From Flavisericum labens (GTDB taxonomy: Bacteria > Bacteroidota > Bacteroidia > Flavobacteriales > Flavobacteriaceae): 64,000 nt of DNA. The translations under genes were made by a program, and so were the position numbers. Location of the stretch: positions 325,845 through 389,844 of the forward strand of contig NZ_JBJJBQ010000003.1 of assembly GCF_045446075.1 (NCBI RefSeq), in the 5' to 3' direction. Position 1 is the stretch's first letter. Each line of letters starts with the position of its first letter. The notes below the pieces were generated by a model. It made no database searches, was not told the DNA's origin, and saw only the letters and a list, made by a program, of their open reading frames with translations. This document shows, piece after piece, positions 17,583-26,610 of the stretch.

Positions 17583-19115
17583 TTAGTGCTTAAAATGACG
17601 TGTGCCTGTCATGACCATTGCTACGTTGTTTTCATTGCAATAATCAATACTCAATTGGTCTTTAATAGATCCGCCTGGTTGGATTACAGCTGAAATACCC
17701 GCATTATTTGCAATCTCTACGCAGTCTGGAAATGGGAAAAACGCATCGCTTGCCATGACGGCTCCTTCTAATTCAAACTCGAAGGACTTCGCTTTGTGGA
17801 TGGCTTGTTGCAGCGCATCAACACGACTAGTTTGACCAGTTCCACTGGCACATAATTGCTTGTTTTTAGCTAATACAATAGTGTTTGATTTTGTGTGCTT
17901 GCAAATTTTAGAAGCAAATAATAAATCTTCTACTTGAGCATCCGTTGGTGCTGTGTTTGTAACAGTTTTTAAATCCTCAACTTTATCGGTGATATTATTT
18001 CTGTCTTGAACCAAAACCCCATTTAAACAACTTCTAACGTTAGTTTTAGGCATATCAACATCATGTATTTCCAATAAAATTCTATTCTTTTTGCCTTTCA
18101 ACAATTCTAATGCATCAGAGGTGAAAGAAGGTGCAATAACCACCTCGCAGAACAACTTGTGTATTTCTTCGGCAGTAGCCAAATCAATTTCGGTATTGCT
18201 GATTAAAACACCGCCAAAAGCAGAAACAGGGTCGCCAGCTAAAGCATCAACATAAGCTTGGTGCAAATTGTTTCGTTGGGCTAGGCCACAAGCATTGTTA
18301 TGTTTTAAAATGGCAAATGTTGGAGCATCGTTTTTAAATTCCAACATTAAATTTACTGCAGCATCAACATCTAAAAGATTGTTGTAACTCAACTCTTTTC
18401 CATGTAGTTTGGTAAACAACTCATCAAAATTCCCAAAGAAAAATCCTTTTTGGTGTGGGTTTTCGCCATAACGCAATACTTTTCCGTTGGTTTCGCTAAT
18501 TTTTAAGACGGCTTCATCATGGTTTTGGTTGAAGTAGTTGAAAATGGCTGTATCGTAATGCGATGATACATTAAACGCTTTTCCGGCAAAACGTTTTCTG
18601 TCTTCTTCTGAAATGGAACCATTATTTGCTGAAATCAATTCCAAAAATTCGGCATAATCATCAACCGAAGAGACACAAATAACGTCGGCATAATTTTTTG
18701 CTGCAGCACGTATTAGCGAAATGCCTCCAATATCTATTTTTTCAATAATGTCTTGATTGCTGGCTCCCGAAGCTACGGTTTTTTCGAATGGGTATAAATC
18801 TACAATCACCACATCAATTTGCGGGATTTCATATTCAGCCAATTCGGCCACATCGCCATCATGATTCTGACGGTTTAAAATTCCACCAAACACTTTAGGG
18901 TGTAATGTTTTTACACGTCCGCCAAGAATGGAAGGGTATGAGGTTACATCTTCGACGGGAACAACATTAACGCCTAAATCGTTAATAAATTTTTCGGTAC
19001 CACCGGTAGAATAAATGGTAACGCCTTGTTTGTCTAATTCTTTTACGATCGGCTCTAGGCCATCTTTACTGAATACAGATATTAATGCCGACTTAATGGT
19101 TTTTTCGTTGCTCAT
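17583..19115 (-). CDS. purH: PurH, AICAR transformylase / IMP cyclohydrolase
   Basis: Bifunctional enzyme for the last two steps of IMP synthesis. The N-terminal MGS-like cyclohydrolase domain (about 1-150, YSTGGTEKFINDLG) is followed by the transformylase domain (about 190-510, LRYGENPHQKGFF, KHNNACGLA). 510 residues, the usual full length. It is a monocistronic minus-strand gene in appearance, with gaps of 180-200 bp on each side. The ATG at 19115 gives the expected N-terminus. Confidence 0.97.
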   Translation of the reverse strand: MSNEKTIKSALISVFSKDGLEPIVKELDKQGVTIYSTGGTEKFINDLGVNVVPVEDVTSYPSILGGRVKTLHPKVFGGILNRQNHDGDVAELAEYEIPQIDVVIVDLYPFEKTVASGASNQDIIEKIDIGGISLIRAAAKNYADVICVSSVDDYAEFLELISANNGSISEEDRKRFAGKAFNVSSHYDTAIFNYFNQNHDEAVLKISETNGKVLRYGENPHQKGFFFGNFDELFTKLHGKELSYNNLLDVDAAVNLMLEFKNDAPTFAILKHNNACGLAQRNNLHQAYVDALAGDPVSAFGGVLISNTEIDLATAEEIHKLFCEVVIAPSFTSDALELLKGKKNRILLEIHDVDMPKTNVRSCLNGVLVQDRNNITDKVEDLKTVTNTAPTDAQVEDLLFASKICKHTKSNTIVLAKNKQLCASGTGQTSRVDALQQAIHKAKSFEFELEGAVMASDAFFPFPDCVEIANNAGISAVIQPGGSIKDQLSIDYCNENNVAMVMTGTRHFKH

Positions 19116-19322
19116 TGCTGATAAATATGTATTAATTTTTGCCGTTTGAGAGGGGTCTCCCTAAAATTATAAATAAGTGCAAAAATACTTATTTCCTTTA
19201 AAAAATGAACTATGAGTTATTGGAAAACAGCGTGATTTTTCAACTAATAAATGAAGTTGTTAACACATTAGGTGAAAATTAAATATCCGAGGTAGATTAA
19301 TGTTTGTTGTTTGTGATAATAA

Positions 19323-19781
19323 TTACTCTAAAATACATGCCACTTCTTTGCAAACAAACTCCAAGAAACGCTCGTCGGCTTCTGTAAATGGGTCCGGCGT
19401 ATTCGAGTCAATATCAATCTGGCCTATGTTTTCGTTATTTACGAAAATAGGAATAACAATTTCAGCTTTAACGGTTATACTGCAAGCAATATAGTTGTCT
19501 TGAGCAGACACGTCTGGTACTACAAAATTCTGGTTGCTCAAGGCTACTTGTCCGCAAATGCCCTTGCCGAAGGGAATAATAGTGTGGTCTGTAGGTTCGC
19601 CAACATATGGTCCGAGTTTTAATTCGTCTTTAGCACCGTTTTTAAAATAAAATCCAACCCAATTGTAGTGCTCAATATGTTTTTCAAGCAATTCGCAAAT
19701 ACTCAAAAGGCGTTGGTCAACTGTTTTGCTACTATTTGAAACAATTGTTTTTACTTGAGGTTTTAACTGTTCGAAAATCAT
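19323..19781 (-). CDS. GAF-domain free methionine-(R)-sulfoxide reductase
   Basis: Single GAF domain (152 residues) of the fRMsr type, which reduces free methionine-R-sulfoxide using thioredoxin. The family cysteines are visible in GKGICGQVA and in YIACSITV, together with the typical WVGFYF and VIPIFVNNENIGQIDIDS blocks. No other domain is fused. Divergent from the exosortase gene across a 45-bp gap. An unrelated small-molecule-binding GAF role cannot be excluded, but the Cys pattern fits well. Confidence 0.82.
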   Translation of the reverse strand: MIFEQLKPQVKTIVSNSSKTVDQRLLSICELLEKHIEHYNWVGFYFKNGAKDELKLGPYVGEPTDHTIIPFGKGICGQVALSNQNFVVPDVSAQDNYIACSITVKAEIVIPIFVNNENIGQIDIDSNTPDPFTEADERFLEFVCKEVACILE

Positions 19782-19826
19782 AAAGTGAAAAGTTTTGGTA
19801 AAAGTATTTAAAAAGGTGTAATTTCG

Positions 19827-20399
19827 GTGTTCAGTTTATTCAATTTTTTGCGAGCGCTTTTTATAAAATACAAATCGGTTATAAGATTTATCCTAACGTT
19901 TTTGTTGGTTTATGTGGTGCTGTCTTTTAGTTATAAATTGTATTTGCAGTTTTCCGGTGGCTCAAAATTCTATCCGGATTATATGACGCTTTTGGTAGCA
20001 AAACAAAGTGAAGTTTTACTAGATTCCTTTGGCTATAATACTGAGGTTTTGCCCCATCCTGATGAACCTTCTATGAAAGTGATTGTTAACGGACAATATT
20101 TAGCCCGTGTTGTTGAAGGATGCAATGCTGTTAGTGTTATTATTTTGTTCATATCATTTATTGTTGCTTTCGCCGGTAAATGGAAAACTACTTTTTTCTT
20201 TATTCTATCAGGAAGCGTTTTAATTTACTCTGTGAATTTGTTGCGTATTGTTTTTTTGACAATAGGTTTGTACCATTATCCTAAATATGGAGATGTACTG
20301 CACACCGTAATTTTTCCAGCTATTATTTATGGTATGGTGTTTTTTCTTTGGATTTTTTGGGTGAATCGGTTTTCAAAATTAAAAAGGAAACATGGGTAA
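19827..20399 (+). CDS. xrtF: exosortase family protein XrtF
   Basis: Integral membrane cysteine transpeptidase of the exosortase/archaeosortase superfamily. Catalytic residues are visible as C99 (VVEGCNAVS), R140 (SVNLLRIV) and H159 (VLHTVIFP), each next to a transmembrane segment. 190 residues, a compact form typical of the Bacteroidota XrtF group. The start is uncertain: the GTG at 19827 is the longest option, but a promoter-like pair (TTG 19795-19797, 21 bp, TAATTTCG 19819-19826) would place transcription start near it, and a TTG at 19848 would also work. It overlaps the next gene by 8 bp. Its substrate sorting motif is not known to me. Confidence 0.88.
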   Translation: MFSLFNFLRALFIKYKSVIRFILTFLLVYVVLSFSYKLYLQFSGGSKFYPDYMTLLVAKQSEVLLDSFGYNTEVLPHPDEPSMKVIVNGQYLARVVEGCNAVSVIILFISFIVAFAGKWKTTFFFILSGSVLIYSVNLLRIVFLTIGLYHYPKYGDVLHTVIFPAIIYGMVFFLWIFWVNRFSKLKRKHG

Positions 20400-20820
20400 A
20401 GTTTCAAAATACATATGGCTATCTGGATTGTTTTTTTTATTGATGTTAATTCGGTTTTTTGAGGATTCCTTGTTTTACGACCCTTACTTAACATTCTTTC
20501 AAAATGATTATTTATACATTGATAGCCCAAGACGTGAAGTAGCCAAATTGGTAGCCTTTACAACTTTAAGGTATGTGCTAAATACGGTTATTTCGATGGG
20601 TATTTTATATGTTTTTTTTAAGGATAAAAGCATCGTCAAGTTTTCGGCCATTATTTATACAATGGCTTTTGTGGTGTTGATGCTTTTCTATTTATATTTT
20701 GTGGTTAATCCGAGGCAAGAGGATTATTATTTGTTTTTTAATATCCGAAGGTTCTTGATTCAACCAATCATACTAATTCTATTATTACCCGCTTTTTATT
20801 ACCATAGGCTGAAACAATAG
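20392..20820 (+). CDS. exosortase F system-associated membrane protein
   Basis: 142-residue protein with about four transmembrane segments and the conserved middle DSPRREVAKLVAF and NPRQEDYYLFFNIRRF. It overlaps xrtF by 8 bp. Proteins of this kind accompany XrtF in Bacteroidota, so a direct role with the exosortase is inferred, perhaps in substrate presentation or stability. No catalytic motif is visible. Confidence 0.8.
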   Translation: MGKVSKYIWLSGLFFLLMLIRFFEDSLFYDPYLTFFQNDYLYIDSPRREVAKLVAFTTLRYVLNTVISMGILYVFFKDKSIVKFSAIIYTMAFVVLMLFYLYFVVNPRQEDYYLFFNIRRFLIQPIILILLLPAFYYHRLKQ

Positions 20821-20867
20821 AATGTTAATCAAATTGTAAAAACGGTTTATGTGAAACGGGTTTTTTG

Positions 20868-20875
20868 TAAATTTG
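20868..20875 (+). promoter_or_regulatory. putative -7 box (TAAATTTG) of the copper operon
   Basis: Perfect match to the Bacteroidota -7 consensus TAnnTTTG, 4 bp before the GTG start of the HYC_CC_PP gene. A good -33 TTG is not visible at the right distance (only TTT at 20846-20848). If used, the transcript would have almost no leader. Confidence 0.4.
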
Positions 20876-20879
20876 TATT

Positions 20880-21290
20880 GTGATTAAACAAATAGCACAT
20901 AAAAGTTTTTCGGTTGCATTAGCACTGTTGGTGTTAATTTCTACTATGTCTTTTGCCATTGAAAAGCATTATTGTGGAGATACTTTAGTGGATGCTGCAA
21001 TATTTTCAAGTGCCAAAGGTTGTGGCATGGAAATGTCTAAAACCGAAACAGGTATCAAGAAAAATAACTGCTGTAAAGATGAAGTTGAGGTTGTAAAAGG
21101 TCAAGATGACTTAAAAATCAACTCTTTTGAGGAATTGAAGTTTCAGCAACAACTGTATTTTACTGCTTTTGCCTACGTTTATAAAAACCTTTTTGAAAGT
21201 TTACCAAAACAAATAACTCCTCTTAAAGATTATTCCCCTCCCAATTTGGTCACCGACATACAGGTTCTAGACCAAGTTTTTATAATTTGA
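20880..21290 (+). CDS. HYC_CC_PP family exported protein (copper cluster)
   Basis: Small exported protein (136 residues) with a signal peptide (about 1-26) and the motif set that names the family: EKHYCG (HYC at 30-32), NNCCKDE (CC at 64-65) and DYSPPN near the C-terminus. The Cys/His spacing suggests binding of a soft metal such as copper. It directly precedes copA, which supports that role. The start is a GTG at 20880; no ATG gives a full signal peptide. Only 4 bp separate it from a TAnnTTTG box, so the message may be leaderless. Confidence 0.8.
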   Translation: MIKQIAHKSFSVALALLVLISTMSFAIEKHYCGDTLVDAAIFSSAKGCGMEMSKTETGIKKNNCCKDEVEVVKGQDDLKINSFEELKFQQQLYFTAFAYVYKNLFESLPKQITPLKDYSPPNLVTDIQVLDQVFII

Positions 21291-21374
21291 TTTTTTGTTA
21301 TACCTGCGAGTGTGGCAATCTACTATTTTATTGACGATGAATTTAAAATCGTAAAATCAAATTATTATTAAATC

Positions 21375-23765
21375 ATGAAACATACATATAAAATTACAGG
21401 AATGACCTGTAATGGTTGTCGTTCGCACGTTGAGAATGCCCTCAATGAAGTTGATGGCGTTGTTAATGCACATGTCGATTTAGAAAAAGCCGAAGCTTCA
21501 ATTGAAATGGATAAGCATATTGCTATTGAAACGTTTCAAAATGTTCTGGGCAATCATTATGGCATTCATCTTCACGGGGAAGCGTATCGTCATGTTGAAC
21601 ATAAAAAAGAAAAACAAGGTGAGGGTACAGGTGTATTTTATTGCCCAATGCGTTGCGAAGGTAATAAAATATACGATAAACCGGGTGACTGTCCTGTTTG
21701 TGGGATGGATTTGGTTGAAGAAATGAGCACATCAGATTCTGTTGATTCAGCCCATTCCAAAACCTATAAAAAACTCCTTAAAAAATTCTGGATTTCGGTG
21801 GCTTTTACATTGCCTATTTTTTTAATCGCCATGTCCGAAATGATTCCCAAAAACCCGTTTTATGGCATTTTAGACTTAAAATATTGGAATTACATCCAGT
21901 TCGGATTATCACTCCCAGTAGTGTTCTACACTACTTGGATGTTTTTTGAGCGCGCTTATAAATCCATAAAAACATTGCGTTTAAACATGTTCACGCTCAT
22001 AGGAATGGGGGCAGGTGTGGCATGGTTGTTTAGTGTTTTTGGGATGCTGTTTCCAGATATTTTGCCCAACCAGTTTAAATCTGAAACAGGAACCGTTCAT
22101 GTTTATTTTGAGGCAGCAACCGTTATTTTAACCCTAGTTTTACTGGGGCAATTGTTAGAGGCGAAAGCACACAGCAAAACAAATTCAGCAGTAAAAGAAC
22201 TACTCAAATTAGCACCCAATAAAGCGATTATTGTTGTTGATGGTGAAGAACAAGAGATATCGATTGATGATATAAAAATGGGCGATATATTACGCGTTAA
22301 ACCTGGTGATAAAATACCGGTGGATGGTGTTATTTCGGAAGGTAATAGTTCGATAGATGAGTCTATGATTACGGGTGAGCCCATTCCTGTTTCAAAACGA
22401 ATTGAAGATAAAGTTAGCGCTGGAACTGTAAACGGTAAACAATCGTTTTTAATGAAGGCCGAAAATGTGGGTGAAGATACTTTGCTGTCGCAAATTGTGA
22501 AAATGGTTAATGATGCTAGCAAAAGTAAAGCGCCTATTCAAAAATTGGCCGATAGAATATCTGGATATTTTGTGCCAATTGTAGTACTCATATCTGTTAT
22601 CACATTTGTGATTTGGAAATTTTTTGGTCCAGAACCGTCATATGTTTATGCCTTGGTAAATGCCATTGCAGTGCTAATTATTGCCTGTCCGTGTGCGTTG
22701 GGATTGGCAACCCCCATGTCTGTTATGGTTGGTGTTGGCAAAGGTGCAAAATCTGGTGTGCTGATAAAAAATGCCGAAGCTCTTGAAAATTTCAACAAAA
22801 TAGATGCTCTAATAATAGATAAGACAGGAACGATAACCGAAGGAAAACCTTCAGTTGAAGCAGTAAAAAGCGTTCATAAAGATTTCGACGAGAACAAAGT
22901 ACTTCAATACATTGTTTCCTTGAATAAATTGAGTGAGCATCCCATTGCCGATGCCACGGTTAAATATGGAAAGGAAAACGGTGCTAAAACTTTAGAAACT
23001 AAAGAATTCAGTTCCATAACAGGGAAAGGCGTTAGCGGAAAAGTTGAGGACAAAGATGTTTTGCTTGGTAATGAAAAACTCCTTGTAGATTCAAATATCT
23101 CAATTTCACAAAACATTAAAGATGAAATTTATAAACAGCAAAAAACTGGCAAAACCGTACCCATTCTTGCTATAAATAATGAGGTGGTCGGTTATGTGGT
23201 TATTGCTGATAAAATTAAGGAAAGCAGTAAAAAGGCCATTTCAAAACTACAAGAAAAAGGCATTGAAGTGGTAATGCTTACGGGTGATAATAGCGATACG
23301 GCAAAAGCTGTAGCGGAAGAAATAGGATTATCCAATTTTAAAGCTGAAATCCTTCCGGAAGGGAAACTGGAAGAAGTTGAGAAACTTCAAAATGAAGGAA
23401 AAATGGTAGCTATGGCGGGTGATGGTATCAATGATGCGCCAGCATTGGCAAAAAGCGATATAGGAATTGCCATGGGAACCGGTACAGATGTAGCTATCGA
23501 AAGCGCCCAAATCACCTTAGTTAAAGGTGATTTACATGGTATTGTAAAAGCATATAATTTAAGCGAAAAAGTAATGAAGAATATCAAACAGAATTTATTC
23601 TTCGCTCTTTTTTACAATAGCATTGGCGTGCCAGTTGCTGCTGGAATTTTATTTCCGTTTTTCGGCATTTTATTATCTCCCATGATTGCGGCGGCGGCTA
23701 TGAGTTTTAGCTCTGTTTCGGTAATCGCAAATGCTCTAAGATTAAAAAATATCAATATTGATTAA
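21375..23765 (+). CDS. copA: copper-translocating P1B-type ATPase CopA
   Basis: Heavy-metal efflux ATPase of the inner membrane, 796 residues. The N-terminal HMA domain binds metal at C12/C15 (GMTCNGC). A second short metal-binding domain around residues 93-116 has YCPMRC and CPVCGMDL. The core has IACPCALGLATP (CPC metal site in the membrane), DKTGTITEG (phosphorylated Asp) and GDGINDAPALA. CPC and the N-terminal HMA domain point to Cu(I), Ag(I) less likely. It lies 84 bp after the HYC_CC_PP gene and 3 bp before the TonB receptor, so all three are probably co-transcribed. Confidence 0.94.
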   Translation: MKHTYKITGMTCNGCRSHVENALNEVDGVVNAHVDLEKAEASIEMDKHIAIETFQNVLGNHYGIHLHGEAYRHVEHKKEKQGEGTGVFYCPMRCEGNKIYDKPGDCPVCGMDLVEEMSTSDSVDSAHSKTYKKLLKKFWISVAFTLPIFLIAMSEMIPKNPFYGILDLKYWNYIQFGLSLPVVFYTTWMFFERAYKSIKTLRLNMFTLIGMGAGVAWLFSVFGMLFPDILPNQFKSETGTVHVYFEAATVILTLVLLGQLLEAKAHSKTNSAVKELLKLAPNKAIIVVDGEEQEISIDDIKMGDILRVKPGDKIPVDGVISEGNSSIDESMITGEPIPVSKRIEDKVSAGTVNGKQSFLMKAENVGEDTLLSQIVKMVNDASKSKAPIQKLADRISGYFVPIVVLISVITFVIWKFFGPEPSYVYALVNAIAVLIIACPCALGLATPMSVMVGVGKGAKSGVLIKNAEALENFNKIDALIIDKTGTITEGKPSVEAVKSVHKDFDENKVLQYIVSLNKLSEHPIADATVKYGKENGAKTLETKEFSSITGKGVSGKVEDKDVLLGNEKLLVDSNISISQNIKDEIYKQQKTGKTVPILAINNEVVGYVVIADKIKESSKKAISKLQEKGIEVVMLTGDNSDTAKAVAEEIGLSNFKAEILPEGKLEEVEKLQNEGKMVAMAGDGINDAPALAKSDIGIAMGTGTDVAIESAQITLVKGDLHGIVKAYNLSEKVMKNIKQNLFFALFYNSIGVPVAAGILFPFFGILLSPMIAAAAMSFSSVSVIANALRLKNINID

Positions 23766-23768
23766 CAA

Positions 23769-26030
23769 ATGAAAAACCTACTATATATAATCATAATGCT
23801 TCCTGCTGTACTTTTTTCACAAGAGAAAATCACGGGCATGATTATGGAAGCTAACGACAAAAACCAACATATTGGTTTACCGGGAGCCAATGTATATTGG
23901 TTAAATACAGAAGTTGGAACTGTTACGGATATTGATGGTAAATTCAATCTTAGGTACAAAAAAGAATATTCAAAGTTGGTAATTAGTTATGTGGGCTTTA
24001 AAACCGATACATTAACTATTAAAGAACCTAAAATGGTGCACCATTGGTTGCAACCAATCGATAATTTAGATGAAGTTACCGTAACGTCGAGAAAGCAGGC
24101 TACGGCTAAGTCGTATCTAAAGGCGGAAAATACGTTTACAGTGAGTAGTGACGAATTGTTAAAAGCCGCTTGCTGTAACCTATCTGAAAGTTTTGAAACC
24201 AACCCGTCCATTGATGTTAATTTTGCCGATGCCGTTACCGGAACGCGACAAATAAAAATGTTGGGGCTCACTAGTCCGTATATTTTGATTGCTACCGAAA
24301 ATATTCCAACGGTTCGTGGGGCGTCACAAGCCTTTGGTTTGAGTTTTATACCGGGTACTTGGGTAGAAAGTATTCAAATTACCAAAGGGGCAGGAAGTGT
24401 GGTGAATGGCTACGAAAGTATTGCAGGGCAAATAAATGCAGAGTTGGTAAAACCGGCAACCGATAATAAATTATTTGTTAATCTTTACGGTGCATCAAGT
24501 GAGCGATTAGAGCTGAATGCGCATGTTAACGCTAAAGTGGGCAACAGGTGGCACACTGGTTTGTATTTACATGGAAATACTCATAATAAAAAGCACGATG
24601 TCAATAATGATGGGTTTATGGATATGCCATTGTACGACCAAATTAATGTGATGAACCGCTGGCAATATTCCGATTTAGAAAAGGGCTTCGTAAGTTTTAT
24701 TAATTTGAAAATTTTGAATGATGAAAAACAAACAGGGCAATTGAATTTTAACCCGGACACTGATAAATTAACCACCAATGCCTGGGGAAGTGAAATTGAC
24801 ACAAAACGTTACGAGATTTCGGCAAAGTTTGGTTATGTAAATCCAGAAGTTCCTTGGCAAAGTATAGGGGTGCAAACAGCGTTTAGTAGTCATAAACAAG
24901 ATTCTTATTTTGGGCTAAATCAATATGATATTATGCACAATAGTTTGTATGCCAATGCTATTTATAATTCCATAATTAGTGATTCTAGGCATAAAATAAA
25001 AACAGGAATAAGTTACACGTACGACCGTTATGATGAAATGCTAGCCGTACAAAACTTAGATTCGGATTATGAAAGAACCGAAAATTCAGTAGGTGCTTTT
25101 TTCGAATATAACTTTGATGATTTGAATAAGTTGAATTTAACCGCAGGAGCTCGTATAGATCATCATAATTTAATGGGCACTTTTGTTACTCCCAGGTTTC
25201 ATGCGCGTTATACGCCTTGGGAAAAGTCTGCTTTACGGGTGTCATTTGGTAGAGGAAAGCGCAGTGCCAATATCTTTGCCGAAAACCAAAATATGTTTTC
25301 AACCTCAAGAGCCATTAATATTATTAGTTCTTCCCCTACGGGTAGGCTAGGAGGGGCTATTTATGGTTTAGATCCAGAAATAGCTTGGAATTATGGTTTG
25401 TCGTACCTGCAAGGCTTCAATCTTTTTGGGAGAAAAGCCGACTTGACTTTAGATTACTACAAAACCGATTTTAAAAATCAAGTTATTATAGATTATGAAA
25501 ACCCTCAAGAAGTTAACTTTTATAATTTGGATGGAAAAAGCTATGCCAATAGTTTTCAAGCTGAAATGAACTACAATGCTTTTGATTATTTTGATTTAAG
25601 GTTGGCATACAAATATTATGAAGTGAAAACCCAGTATAATTCTGGTAAACTAGAAAAATCATTAGTGCCAAGGCACCGGGTTTTTGCAAATGCGGGGTAC
25701 GAAACACCAATTAAAAATAATAGTAACTGGAAGTTTGATGCGACATTTAATTGGCTGGGTTCACAGCGGTTTTCGTCTACGTTGGCTAGTCCTATGCAGT
25801 ATCAATTACCAGAAAGAACTTCTGCCTTAACGACCTTAAATGCGCAGGTAACTAAAGTGTTCTCTCCAAGATTTGAATTATATTTGGGAGGAGAAAACAT
25901 TACAAATGTTAGGCAACCGAATCCAATTGTTGGAGCAAACGACCCATTTGGCGCAAATTTTGATACTACTTTTGTATACGGTCCTATTTTTGGTAGTATG
26001 TATTATGCAGGGCTAAGATTTAAAATATAA
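23769..26030 (+). CDS. TonB-dependent outer membrane receptor, copper-associated
   Basis: 753-residue receptor: signal peptide (about 1-17), carboxypeptidase-like regulatory domain (about 20-95), plug domain (about 110-225), then the beta-barrel ending in an aromatic/hydrophobic final strand (YYAGLRFKI). It starts 3 bp after copA, so it belongs to the copper operon and likely moves copper or a copper chelate across the outer membrane. The ligand itself cannot be read from the sequence. Confidence 0.9.
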   Translation: MKNLLYIIIMLPAVLFSQEKITGMIMEANDKNQHIGLPGANVYWLNTEVGTVTDIDGKFNLRYKKEYSKLVISYVGFKTDTLTIKEPKMVHHWLQPIDNLDEVTVTSRKQATAKSYLKAENTFTVSSDELLKAACCNLSESFETNPSIDVNFADAVTGTRQIKMLGLTSPYILIATENIPTVRGASQAFGLSFIPGTWVESIQITKGAGSVVNGYESIAGQINAELVKPATDNKLFVNLYGASSERLELNAHVNAKVGNRWHTGLYLHGNTHNKKHDVNNDGFMDMPLYDQINVMNRWQYSDLEKGFVSFINLKILNDEKQTGQLNFNPDTDKLTTNAWGSEIDTKRYEISAKFGYVNPEVPWQSIGVQTAFSSHKQDSYFGLNQYDIMHNSLYANAIYNSIISDSRHKIKTGISYTYDRYDEMLAVQNLDSDYERTENSVGAFFEYNFDDLNKLNLTAGARIDHHNLMGTFVTPRFHARYTPWEKSALRVSFGRGKRSANIFAENQNMFSTSRAINIISSSPTGRLGGAIYGLDPEIAWNYGLSYLQGFNLFGRKADLTLDYYKTDFKNQVIIDYENPQEVNFYNLDGKSYANSFQAEMNYNAFDYFDLRLAYKYYEVKTQYNSGKLEKSLVPRHRVFANAGYETPIKNNSNWKFDATFNWLGSQRFSSTLASPMQYQLPERTSALTTLNAQVTKVFSPRFELYLGGENITNVRQPNPIVGANDPFGANFDTTFVYGPIFGSMYYAGLRFKI

Positions 26031-26038
26031 TAGAAAAT

Positions 26039-26145
26039 GAACCGTCATTACGAGGAGGACGAAAGCGACGTAGTAATCTCATGAATTTGAACTTAAATTT
26101 AAAAGATTGTCACGATTTCTTAAAATCTCGCAATGATAGCTAAAA
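26039..26145. repeat. dispersed palindromic intergenic repeat
   Basis: About 105 bp between the TonB receptor and the exported HMA gene. The outer arms are GTCATTACGAG (26044-26054) and CTCGCAATGAT (26127-26137), 9 of 11 positions complementary. Inner arms contain GTAATCTC and AGATTGTC. The CATTGCGAG end and GCAATCTC-like body match a dispersed repeat I associate with Flavobacteriaceae intergenic regions. A fragment with TGCGAGTGTGGCAATCT at 21305-21321, before copA, may be a decayed second copy. Confidence 0.65.
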
Positions 26146-26153
26146 ATTAAGTA

Positions 26154-26525
26154 ATGAAAAAAATACTAGTAATAACGTTAATGCTAATAACAACAACCGC
26201 ATTTGCTCAAAACAAAAACGCCCAAACCATTTTAGAAGTTGATGGTATCTGTATGATGTGTAAATCCAGAATTGAAAAAGCATGTTTAAGTACAAAAGGT
26301 GTGAAAAGTGCCAATTGGAATGTGGAAACCCATGAGCTTAAAGTGTATTTTGATGAACGTAAAACCAATTTAGATACCATAAAATCTAAAATTCTTGGCG
26401 CTGGCCACGACTTAAAGGAGTTAAAGGCTACTGATGAGGCTTATGCAACCGTTCACCCCTGTTGCAGGTATCGCGATGTTGGTGTAGTTGATGATCATAA
26501 AGGTGAAGAAAGAATTGAAGACTAA
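26154..26525 (+). CDS. exported heavy-metal-associated (HMA) domain protein
   Basis: 123-residue exported metal-binding protein: signal peptide (cleavage near AFAQ, residue 19), a ferredoxin-like HMA domain with C33-M-M-C36 in DGICMMC, C44, and a C-terminal H101-P-C-C-R-Y-R segment that adds possible ligands. It ends the copper gene cluster and is followed by a strong terminator. A periplasmic copper chaperone or sink passing metal to or from CopA or the TonB receptor is the simplest reading. Confidence 0.85.
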   Translation: MKKILVITLMLITTTAFAQNKNAQTILEVDGICMMCKSRIEKACLSTKGVKSANWNVETHELKVYFDERKTNLDTIKSKILGAGHDLKELKATDEAYATVHPCCRYRDVGVVDDHKGEERIED

Positions 26526-26529
26526 TGCT

Positions 26530-26567
26530 AAAAGGCCCAAACATTTAAGTTTGGGCCTTTTATTTTA
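26530..26567 (+). terminator. intrinsic terminator of the copper operon
   Basis: 13-bp perfect stem AAAAGGCCCAAAC / GTTTGGGCCTTTT with a 6-nt loop, followed by a T-rich tract (TATTTT). It sits 4 bp after the HMA gene. Confidence 0.9.
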
Positions 26568-26610
26568 CAATAAGTTAACTAATTTTCTGCTCGGTCAATT
26601 TAAGTAAGAA

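Noticed and set aside
22103..22522. 139-codon frame opposite copA
   Set aside because: Antisense to the conserved actuator region of CopA; no independent support.
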